A stretch of 64,000 nucleotides of DNA from CAZBWP01 sp964630265 (GTDB lineage: Bacteria > Pseudomonadota > Alphaproteobacteria > Rhodospirillales > Defluviicoccaceae). Both the position numbers and the translations under genes were made by a program. Positions 16,329-23,560 of this stretch are shown here, in pieces (positions within the stretch are counted from its first letter, which is position 1; each line of letters opens with the position of its first letter). The notes beneath the pieces are model-generated. The model ran no database searches, was not told the DNA's origin, and saw only the letters and a program-made list of their open reading frames with translations. Where the stretch lies: contig CAZVRW010000010.1 in the NCBI GenBank assembly GCA_964630265.1, positions 7,899 through 71,898 of the forward strand, given 5' to 3'.

Positions 16329-18596
16329 ATGACCGAAGCGATCCGAGCAGTGGGACATGGCCCGGAGCGGTTGGCGCCGGGCGAGGGGCGCGCCGACAGC
16401 GCGTTGCACCGCTTCGTCGTCGACGACCAGCCGGTGCTGGTGTTGAAGCAGCGCGGCCGCCTCGCCGACATGGCCTATGACCACGGCCGCCTGCTCGCAC
16501 CCGAGATCGACAGGGGCACCTTTCCCGAGATCCTGAGCACCATCCTGCGCGGCATCGATCGCGACCGGGCGGTGTTCGAGCGTCTCGCCGCGATGCTCTA
16601 CCAAAGCTTCTCCAGCCGTATTTTCAGCAACGCCAGTCCCGAGTTTCGGCGCGCCGTCGATGCGCTGGCGGAGGGCTACCTCGCCGGCAGCCGGGCCCCT
16701 GTCGTGACCCGCGCGGACGTGCGCGACGCCGTTGTCGCCATCGAGGTGGGCAATCTCATCGACGGCCTGTCGCGGCGCCTCGACATTCGCTTCTTTCGCG
16801 TGGCGGCGATTATCGGCGCCGTGGCACAGAGCCTCCCCTACGCCTTCAACCGCGAGGTGCGCGACCGGCTGCGGCGGTTGAAGGCAGAGGGAGCGGCGCC
16901 GGCGCCGAGCCTGCTCGACGCAGCGCTGCACAGCGCCCGGAATCCCGCAGCGTCGCTGACCCACCTCACCCACGCCCTCGCCAGTCCTCGCAACCGGGCC
17001 GCGTCGGGCTGCACCGCGTTTTCCGCCGGCAGCGCCTTCACCCGCGACGGCCGCCACATCCACGGGCGCAATTTCGACGCGGATCTCTATCGCTGGAACG
17101 CCGCGCCGCTGCTCTGCCTGATGGACGAGACGCCGGCCAAGCCGCATTGGCACAAGTATGTCGCCTTCGGGACGGCGGGACTGATCTATCCCGGCGGCAT
17201 CAGCGGTCTCAACGACGCCGGCTTGGCGGTGTCCCTGCACCAGCTCTCGACGACGCGCTATCGAAGCGGCTTTCCGTTGGCCAGCGGCGACATCGCCCCG
17301 TTCTTCCAACAGCGCCTGCTGCGCGAAGCGTCGACGCTGGACGAGGCCGCCGACCTCGCCCGCAACACCGCGCACTTCGCCGCCTGGACCATCTTCTGTT
17401 CGGACGCCAAGACCGGCGAAGGCATGCGCATCGAGGTCAACGGCGACCGGGTGCGCATCACCCGCAGCGCCGAGCCGATGCCGCAGGCCAACCACTTCCT
17501 GCATCGCGACATGGTCGAGCGGGCGTTCGACCAGACCGACGGGCATTTCACGCCAACCTTCGCCAAATGGCTGGAAACCCACGCTCGCCTGGCCCTCGTC
17601 GAGGAGGCGCTGGCGGTGACCGCGCCCCTGGGCGAGATCGACGTCGACTGGGCGATCGACCTGTTGGCCTCGGGCACCGATTGGTATCTGAAAACGCTGG
17701 CGGCACAGGTCGGCTATCTGGGGGGCGGCGCCTTCTTGCGCGCCTTCGGGCGGGTACCGCGCAAGGCTTACGGCCAGCTCACCAGCATCGTCGCCGCGGA
17801 TCCCGAACGGCGGGACGGCAGAGACGAGGTGTGGCTGACGGCCGGAGACCGGCGCCCCGCCTGTCAGGGCAGCCTCGTCGGCTGGCGGGTCCTGTGGGAT
17901 GCCTTCGAGGTGACGCCCGTGGACGATCGTCCCGTCCGCCGCAGCGCCGCACCGACGCGCGCCGGTCGGCCGAACTGGGAAGCGTCCTTGCAGATCTACG
18001 TCGAGGCCTGCCTGGCGGTGACGCGGCCGTACGGCGACGACGGCCGGCTGCTGATGCGCAACCTGCGGCCCGCGGAACACGCGGCGGCGCTGGCGGAGGC
18101 CGACGTTCGGCTCGGCCGGGCCATCGATCTTGCCGGCGCGGACGGCGTCATCGAAATTCCCTATCACTACATGCGCGCCCGTATCCGCCATCAGCGCGGC
18201 GACCTTGTCGGTGCCCGGGCGGACTGGACGCTGCTGTTGGCGCTATGGGCGAAACAGACCGACCGGCCGAGCGTGGTGCCAGCCGTGGCGCCGGACGTGG
18301 CTGCCATCCCCACGCCGGCCACACCGCCGCTTCTGCATACGTTAGAAGCGGCACTGGCGATGACGCTGTCGACCGTCACCGAGGACCTCGTGCATGGCGG
18401 TATCGACTGGCCCGGCCGGAGCGAGCGTCTCGACGAGGCACGGGAGGTGCTTGCCCGGATCCGCCACGAGGCGTTCGGACGCCGCCGGCCGGGGCATTTC
18501 AACATCGATCAGTGGCGGGCGTTGATTGACCGGATCGAAACGGAGGGTGGCGCCGAAGTGGACCTGCCCGAGGAGAACTTCATCACCGTCGAGTAG
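16329..18596 (+). CDS. C45/linear-amide C-N hydrolase-like Ntn protein, large
   Basis: A 755-aa cytoplasmic-looking protein with the acyl-CoA:6-aminopenicillanate acyltransferase (C45) Ntn-hydrolase pattern. SGCTAFSAGSAFTRDGRHIHGRNFDAD places a candidate nucleophile Cys at residue 228, followed by the conserved GRNFD. Other family segments are GTAGLIYPGGISGLNDAGLAVSLHQ and ANHFLH. In this family the protein cleaves itself before that Cys, which would leave a 227-residue leading chain. The C-terminal 250 residues look helical and unassigned. The ATG at 16329 has GGGAGA nine bases upstream and is preferred to a TTG at 16278. A 9-bp hairpin (16290-16312) sits just before the ribosome-binding site. 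The substrate is unknown. Confidence 0.65.
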   Translation: MTEAIRAVGHGPERLAPGEGRADSALHRFVVDDQPVLVLKQRGRLADMAYDHGRLLAPEIDRGTFPEILSTILRGIDRDRAVFERLAAMLYQSFSSRIFSNASPEFRRAVDALAEGYLAGSRAPVVTRADVRDAVVAIEVGNLIDGLSRRLDIRFFRVAAIIGAVAQSLPYAFNREVRDRLRRLKAEGAAPAPSLLDAALHSARNPAASLTHLTHALASPRNRAASGCTAFSAGSAFTRDGRHIHGRNFDADLYRWNAAPLLCLMDETPAKPHWHKYVAFGTAGLIYPGGISGLNDAGLAVSLHQLSTTRYRSGFPLASGDIAPFFQQRLLREASTLDEAADLARNTAHFAAWTIFCSDAKTGEGMRIEVNGDRVRITRSAEPMPQANHFLHRDMVERAFDQTDGHFTPTFAKWLETHARLALVEEALAVTAPLGEIDVDWAIDLLASGTDWYLKTLAAQVGYLGGGAFLRAFGRVPRKAYGQLTSIVAADPERRDGRDEVWLTAGDRRPACQGSLVGWRVLWDAFEVTPVDDRPVRRSAAPTRAGRPNWEASLQIYVEACLAVTRPYGDDGRLLMRNLRPAEHAAALAEADVRLGRAIDLAGADGVIEIPYHYMRARIRHQRGDLVGARADWTLLLALWAKQTDRPSVVPAVAPDVAAIPTPATPPLLHTLEAALAMTLSTVTEDLVHGGIDWPGRSERLDEAREVLARIRHEAFGRRRPGHFNIDQWRALIDRIETEGGAEVDLPEENFITVE

Positions 18597-18744
18597 CGCG
18601 GCGGCGGGCGGTCCGGAACGCGGCGCCCGATGTCCCGGCAAGTGGGAACGTGGAGACCACGCAGACACGTTCGACCAGGTTCCGGCGGGGCCGCTTCGGA
18701 CGGTCCGTCGCGATTGTCGGTCTCGGCATCGCAGCCGGTCCGCG

Positions 18745-19545
18745 TTATGGCCGGCGTATCAGCCGGTCGGGAAAATCCGAGAACACGGCCTCCACCCCCA
18801 TGGCGAACAGCCGCTCGGCGGTCGGCGCGTCGTTCACCGTATAGCAGCGCACCGGGATGCCCGCGGCACGGGCCTCGGCGAGCGTCGCCGGTCGGACGGA
18901 CGCCGCGGCGCAGTGCAGATCGCGACAGCCAAGGGCTGCGAGCCGGTCGCGCCAGCCACGCGGCACGGCGTGGACGAGCAGGGCGCGGCGCAGTTCCGGG
19001 GCGGTCGCGCGCACCGCCTGCAACACCGTCTCGCTGAAGCTGGAAACGAGCGGCGGGAGCAACGTCGCCGGCCAGGCCGTCGCCAGCAGCGCGGCGACGG
19101 CTTGGCCGGTCGCGGCCTCGCAACCGGCGTCCGCCTTGATTTCCACATTGGCGCCGAGGCGGAGGGCGGCGAGCGCGACGAGCGCCTGTGCCAAGCGCGG
19201 AATCGGCTCGCCGGCGAAGGCCGGGGCAAACCAGGCGCCGGCATCGAGCCGAGCCAGCGCCGCGGCGTCGCGGTCGGCAACGCGACCGACCCCGTTGCTG
19301 GTGCGCTCCAGCCGATCGTCGTGGAACAGCACGGGACAGCCGTCGCGGCTGAGGCGCACGTCGAACTCCACCCAGCGCACCCCGAGAACGGCCGCCGCGC
19401 GCAGCGACGCCAGGGTGTTTTCCGGCGCGTGGCCGGCGGCCCCCCGATGCCCGATGATCGGGCCGATGGCCGGGCCGATGATCGAGCCGCGGCTGTGGCC
19501 GCTGCTGGGGCCGACGCCACCGCCATCCCGCGCCGCACCGCTCAT
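18745..19545 (-). CDS. ugpQ: Glycerophosphodiester phosphodiesterase
   Basis: A 266-aa GDPD-family TIM barrel that hydrolyses deacylated phospholipids to glycerol-3-phosphate and an alcohol. Key motifs are GHRGAAGHAPENTLASL (catalytic His and the ENT metal ligand), VEFDVRLSRDG, LFHDDRLERTSNG, NVEIKAD and the terminal VNDAPTAERLFAMGVEAVFSDFP. No signal peptide is visible, which suggests a cytoplasmic UgpQ type. The N-terminal 30 residues are a Gly-rich repeat (GPAIGPIIG), so the real start may be a little downstream. Its ATG overlaps the stop of the long antisense ORF from 21632 (ATGA), which may be chance. Confidence 0.88.
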   Translation of the reverse strand: MSGAARDGGGVGPSSGHSRGSIIGPAIGPIIGHRGAAGHAPENTLASLRAAAVLGVRWVEFDVRLSRDGCPVLFHDDRLERTSNGVGRVADRDAAALARLDAGAWFAPAFAGEPIPRLAQALVALAALRLGANVEIKADAGCEAATGQAVAALLATAWPATLLPPLVSSFSETVLQAVRATAPELRRALLVHAVPRGWRDRLAALGCRDLHCAAASVRPATLAEARAAGIPVRCYTVNDAPTAERLFAMGVEAVFSDFPDRLIRRP

Positions 19546-21632
19546 TCTCCGGTTCCCGGACGGCCGATACGGGTCCGTGGTCGCGGTCTAGCGTTTAACG
19601 ACGCCGCCGGACCGGGTATACAGATTGCCATAACCGAACGCGGCCCGAGCCGGGACCGACGTGGTGATCGCAAGGAGGAAACGGTCGCATGGCACTCAAA
19701 GATCTCATCGTCCACGTCGATGCCAACCCAGCGTCGGAGAGCCGCGTCGATGCCGCCATCGCCCTGGCGGCGGCGCACGAGGCCCATCTCGTCGGCCTTT
19801 ACGTCATCACCGCCCCCTACATGCAAGGCTTCGTCCGCCACCAGCTCGGCGAGGACCTGCTGCGTCGCCAGGTGGAGTTTTTGATCGAGGCATCCCGGAA
19901 AGCCGAGGACGACTTCAACCAGCGGGCGGTCCGCGCCGGCATCAGCGCCGAATGGCGCCGTGTCGAAGGCGATGTGGAGCCGACGCTGGCGCTGCATGGC
20001 CGCTACGCCGATGTCATCGTCGTCGGGCAGCGCGATCCGGAGGCCGAAGTCATCGGTGTCGAGCGGGACATGCCGGACCGGCTGATCCTGTCGGTGGGAC
20101 GGCCGGTCCTGGTGATCCCCAACGTCGGCAGGTATCCGAAGATCGGCGAGCGGGTACTGATCGCGTGGGACGCCAGCCGGCTCGCCAGCCGCGCCGTGCA
20201 CGACGCCATGCCGCTGCTCGAAGCCGCCAAGCACGTCACCGTCATCGCCGTCAACCCGAAGGGTGGCGCCGAGGGGCACGGCGACATTCCCAGCGCCGAC
20301 ATCTGCCTGCACCTGGCGCGGCACGGCATCGACTGCGAGGCGCAACACGTGTTCGCCGACGACATCGACGTGGGCGACATGCTGCTGTCGCGCGCCGCCG
20401 ACCAAGCGATCGACCTGTTCGTCATGGGCGCTTATGGCCACGCCCGCTGGCGGGAGCTGGTGCTGGGCGGGGTCACCCGGCACATGCTCAAGCACATGAC
20501 CATGCCGGTGCTGATGAGCCACTGAGGCGTCCCCGCTTCGGTGCCGGATCACGGTCGCGGCGAGGCGATCGACCATTGCCTTGACCGCGCGGATCTGCCG
20601 GCCGCTTTGCAGATGGAAATCTGCACCGGTGTAGCCCCACCAGTCCCAGCAGCCCATCGGGTTGACCGAGAGATTGAAGCGTTCCAGCAGCGGGTCCTCA
20701 TCGGCCGCCGTCTGCGGGTACAGGACGACGATGTGGTTGGCTTCCGCCCAGCCGTTGTAGCCGGCATGGGCAACGAAGGCGTCGCCGATCGTCGCGGCGT
20801 TCTGCAGGCAGCCGTGGAAGGCGACATGCAGGCCGCAGCGCGCGCCGGCGCGGCAGCCCTCCGGGACATAGACGTAGCCGACCGGTGCCAGGCTGGCTGC
20901 CGCCGGATCATCGCTGAAGGCCGACTGATCGAAGGCGGTGACCGGCCCCGCCTGGACGGGTGGCCGCAGCGGGCCGTGCAGGTGGCCGAGCAGTTCGCCG
21001 GCCAAGTCGTAGTCGCAATCCACGAGGAACGGCGTTTCGCTGACATGGCAGGCCGCGCCGAAGTCGGCGGTGACCATCGCGTGCGCCGCCGGCACGTCAT
21101 CGACCAGGCGGATCCGCGCGCCGTCGAGGAAGCGGGCATAGTAGTTCCGCACCGATGTCCGAATCGCCGTCGGCACCAGATCATCACCGGTGCCGGAAAA
21201 CAGGAAGACGCGGTCCTCGCGCAGGCCGGCGGGGTCGTCGATGGCGCCTGCCGCCGCCTGCGCCTGCGTCTCCCCAACCAAACGGTCCACATTGGGCGGG
21301 CCGAGGAACGGCGTCCAGCGGCCCAGGTCCATGCAGACGGCGAGCGCGCGCGGCAGGTTGGCGGGGTAGCCGCCGCCGGCGCAGTGGTACGGCCCACCGG
21401 CGATGACAGCGGCGCCGGCGATCGTCGACGCGTGAGCGACGTGCAACTGGTGCGCCATGAACCCGCCCGACGAGATGCCGGACACGGTCATCGCGCCGGT
21501 GTCGATGGCCAGCGCCGGGAGCGGTTCGACGGCGGCCCCTGGCGCCGGCAGCGGTTCAACAGCGGCCCCCGGCGCCGCGGTGATGGCCAGCGGCAGTGCG
21601 ATTAGAATGGCCAGAGAGGTTCTTGCCGTCAC
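19542..21632 (-). CDS. Secreted PHB-depolymerase-like esterase, normal stop missing
   Basis: The first ~355 residues, from a GTG at 21632 (GAGG five bases upstream), are an alpha/beta hydrolase of the extracellular poly(3-hydroxybutyrate) depolymerase type. A signal peptide MTARTSLAILIALPLAITAA leads into the lipase box GISSGGF. FLFSGTGDDLVP, LHVAFHGCLQ and the late His in GCWDWWGYTGADFHLQSG follow. Homologues should end near VKAMVDRLA (about 20555). Here the frame has no stop and runs about 340 more codons antisense through the whole stress-protein gene to 19542. That tail is compositionally a shadow. A one-base shift would place a TGA at 20549-20551. So either a point mutation or frameshift removed the stop, or there is a sequencing error. 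A TTG at 21653 is a possible longer start. Confidence 0.7.
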   Translation of the reverse strand: MTARTSLAILIALPLAITAAPGAAVEPLPAPGAAVEPLPALAIDTGAMTVSGISSGGFMAHQLHVAHASTIAGAAVIAGGPYHCAGGGYPANLPRALAVCMDLGRWTPFLGPPNVDRLVGETQAQAAAGAIDDPAGLREDRVFLFSGTGDDLVPTAIRTSVRNYYARFLDGARIRLVDDVPAAHAMVTADFGAACHVSETPFLVDCDYDLAGELLGHLHGPLRPPVQAGPVTAFDQSAFSDDPAAASLAPVGYVYVPEGCRAGARCGLHVAFHGCLQNAATIGDAFVAHAGYNGWAEANHIVVLYPQTAADEDPLLERFNLSVNPMGCWDWWGYTGADFHLQSGRQIRAVKAMVDRLAATVIRHRSGDASVAHQHRHGHVLEHVPGDPAQHQLPPAGVAISAHDEQVDRLVGGARQQHVAHVDVVGEHVLRLAVDAVPRQVQADVGAGNVAVPLGATLRVDGDDGDVLGGFEQRHGVVHGAAGEPAGVPRDQYPLADLRIPADVGDHQDRPSHRQDQPVRHVPLDTDDFGLRIALPDDDDIGVAAMQRQRRLHIAFDTAPFGADAGADRPLVEVVLGFPGCLDQKLHLATQQVLAELVADEALHVGGGDDVKADEMGLVRRRQGDGGIDAALRRWVGIDVDDEIFECHATVSSLRSPRRSRLGPRSVMAICIPGPAASLNARPRPRTRIGRPGTGE
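19689..20525 (+). CDS. Universal stress protein, tandem UspA domains
   Basis: A 278-aa protein with two UspA-like alpha/beta domains (about residues 1-140 and 150-278). The second ends with MGAYGHARWRELVLGGVTRHML, the G-2x-G-9x-G(S/T) nucleotide-binding pattern of ATP-binding Usp proteins; the first has a weaker copy (VGQRDPEAEVIG). A strong ribosome-binding site AAGGAGGA lies at 19672-19679, nine bases before the ATG. It is monocistronic. The whole gene is covered on the opposite strand by the open frame of the PHB-depolymerase-like gene, but family similarity and the ribosome-binding site make this the true gene here. Confidence 0.87.
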   Translation: MALKDLIVHVDANPASESRVDAAIALAAAHEAHLVGLYVITAPYMQGFVRHQLGEDLLRRQVEFLIEASRKAEDDFNQRAVRAGISAEWRRVEGDVEPTLALHGRYADVIVVGQRDPEAEVIGVERDMPDRLILSVGRPVLVIPNVGRYPKIGERVLIAWDASRLASRAVHDAMPLLEAAKHVTVIAVNPKGGAEGHGDIPSADICLHLARHGIDCEAQHVFADDIDVGDMLLSRAADQAIDLFVMGAYGHARWRELVLGGVTRHMLKHMTMPVLMSH

Positions 21633-21679
21633 TATCGCCTCGGTTTCCCCCAAGCGGCTTCCGGGATCGTCTGCCTGGA

Positions 21680-22582
21680 TTACCGTCTGACCGCGCGGGG
21701 GTCGAGGGCATCGCGCAGGCCGTCACCGAGAAAGTTGAAGGCGATGACCGTGGCGAAGATCAGCAACCCCGGATAGATGGCCAGCGCCGGGCGCGACCAG
21801 ATCAGTTCCTGCGCGTTGGTCAACAGGTTGCCCCAACTCGGCGTCGGCGGCTGGATGCCGAGACCGAGAAAACTCAACACGGATTCGAGCAGAATGACGT
21901 TGCCCGCCGCCAGCGTGGTCGCCACGATCACCGCCGACGCGACATTGGGCAGGATGTGCACCGCCATGATGCGCACGGCGCCCGCCCCCTGTGCCCGCGC
22001 CGCCAGGACGAAGAGCTGCTCGCGCACCGCCAACGTCGAGCCGCGGACGAGGCGCGCCACCGTGGTCCAGCCGACCAGGGTGACGATGGCGACGATGCGC
22101 CAGAGGCTGGCTTCCTCGGCAGCGAGCCAATCGGCGGGCAGTCCCAGCTTGCTGGGGTCGAGCGCCGCCAGCACGATCAACAGCGGCAACAGTGGCAAGC
22201 TGATGACGCCGTCGGTGAGGCGCATCAGCACCGCGTCCAGGCGGCCGCCATAGAAGCCGGCGAGCAGACCGAGCAGCGTGCCGACCACCGCCGAGGAGAT
22301 CGCCGCGCTGAGCCCGACCAAGAGCGAGACCCGGCCGCCATAGAGCAGGCGGACGAGAACGTCGCGCCCCAGTTCGTCGGTGCCGAGCGGGTGGGCCGCC
22401 GTCGCCGGCTGGAAACGGTTGAACAGATCGACGGTCCGCCCGTCTGTGTCGAGGCCGGCGGCGACCAGCGGCGCGGCGGCCGCGGCGAGGGCCAGCACGG
22501 CGAGCACCAGGGCACCGCCGACGGCCAGCCGATGGCGGAGAAAGCGCCGGGCGACCAGCGCCGTCGGGCTGGTGCCGCTCAC
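21680..22582 (-). CDS. ABC transporter permease, OppC/DppC family
   Basis: A 300-aa inner-membrane permease of a peptide/nickel-type importer. An N-terminal helix (LAVGGALVLAVLALAAAAAP) is followed by the diagnostic HPLGTDELGRDVLVRLLYGGRVSLLVGL and the EAA-loop region DVGHQDRP-like WTTVARLVRGSTLAVREQLFVLAARAQGAG. The C-terminus ends FLGDGLRDALDPR, a hallmark of OppC/DppC. It overlaps the upstream permease by 4 bases (GTGA). The operon order is binding protein, OppB-type, OppC-type; no ATPase gene follows. Confidence 0.92.
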   Translation of the reverse strand: MSGTSPTALVARRFLRHRLAVGGALVLAVLALAAAAAPLVAAGLDTDGRTVDLFNRFQPATAAHPLGTDELGRDVLVRLLYGGRVSLLVGLSAAISSAVVGTLLGLLAGFYGGRLDAVLMRLTDGVISLPLLPLLIVLAALDPSKLGLPADWLAAEEASLWRIVAIVTLVGWTTVARLVRGSTLAVREQLFVLAARAQGAGAVRIMAVHILPNVASAVIVATTLAAGNVILLESVLSFLGLGIQPPTPSWGNLLTNAQELIWSRPALAIYPGLLIFATVIAFNFLGDGLRDALDPRAVRR

Positions 22583-23541
22583 CGGTCGATGCCGCCGAAG
22601 GAGACGCGCGGATCGAGAACGACATAGGCCACGTCCGCCAGGAAGTTGGCGGCAAGCGTCACCAGGGTGGCGAACAGCAGCGCCACCAGCGCCAGGTTGA
22701 AATCGTTGCCGAGGATCGCGTCGTAGATCAGCCGCCCCATCCCCGGCCAGGCGAAGATCGTCTCGGTAATGAGCGCGCCGGCGAACAGCGTGCCGAAGTC
22801 GAGGGCGATGATCGTCACCACCGGGATCAGCGCGCTGCGCAGCGCGTGGCCGACGACGACGCGGCGGGTGGTCAGGCCCTTGGCCCGGGCGGTGCGCACC
22901 CAGTCCTGGCGCAGCGTCTCGATCATCGCCGCGCGCATGTAACGGATGTGCCCGCCGACGCTGGCGAGCGTCAGGCTCAGCACCGGCAGCGCCGCGTAGC
23001 GGAGCGTCTCAGCCAGGCCGCCCGCGGCGGTGCCAATGCCGCCCGCCGGCAGCACGCCGAGGGTGACCGCGAACAGCATGATCAGCAGCAGGGCCAGCCA
23101 GAACGGCGGCACCGAGATGCCGGCGAAGGCGAACAGGTTGATGCCGTAATCGGCGGCGGAATAGGGGCGGACGGCGGCGACGATGCCTGCCGGCAACGCG
23201 ATCATGAGCGATAGCACGAAGGCCGACGCCATCAGGATCAGCGTGTAGCCCAGCGCCGGTGCGAGCACGGCAAGCACCGGCGCACCGTGCAGCCGCGAGG
23301 CGCCGAAGTCGCCGGTGAGCGCCGCCGCAAGCCAGGCGCCGTAGCGCTCGACGAGCGGCCGGTCGAGGCCGTAGATGGCGCGCAACCGGGCGACATCCTC
23401 CGAGGTCACCGTCGGGTCGGCGCCGATCATCAGGTCGACGGGATCACCCGGCATCAGGCCGATCAGCGCGTAGACGACGAAGCTCATAACGGCGAGCACG
23501 AGCAGCGCCTGAGCAAGGCGTCCGGCGAGGAAGCGGATCAC
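22579..23541 (-). CDS. ABC transporter permease, OppB/DppB family
   Basis: A 320-aa permease paired with the OppC-type protein. An N-terminal helix MIRFLAGRLAQALLVLAVMS and IGLMPGDPVDLMIGADPTVT are the classic DppB opening. Later come YMRAAMIETLRQDWVRTARAKGL (EAA-like coupling motif) and ALITETIFAWPGMGRLIYDAI. GTG start. It begins 19 bases after the binding-protein stop and overlaps the next permease, indicating one transcript. The substrate is probably an oligopeptide or a similar small molecule; the sequence does not resolve which. Confidence 0.92.
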   Translation of the reverse strand: MIRFLAGRLAQALLVLAVMSFVVYALIGLMPGDPVDLMIGADPTVTSEDVARLRAIYGLDRPLVERYGAWLAAALTGDFGASRLHGAPVLAVLAPALGYTLILMASAFVLSLMIALPAGIVAAVRPYSAADYGINLFAFAGISVPPFWLALLLIMLFAVTLGVLPAGGIGTAAGGLAETLRYAALPVLSLTLASVGGHIRYMRAAMIETLRQDWVRTARAKGLTTRRVVVGHALRSALIPVVTIIALDFGTLFAGALITETIFAWPGMGRLIYDAILGNDFNLALVALLFATLVTLAANFLADVAYVVLDPRVSFGGIDR

Positions 23542-23560
23542 CGGGGCGCAGCGGGCGCCG

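Noticed and set aside
19542..20540. The C-terminal 340 codons of the PHB-depolymerase-like frame as a real domain.
   Set aside because: They are exactly antisense to a UspA gene with clear family motifs and ribosome-binding site, and read like a shadow frame.
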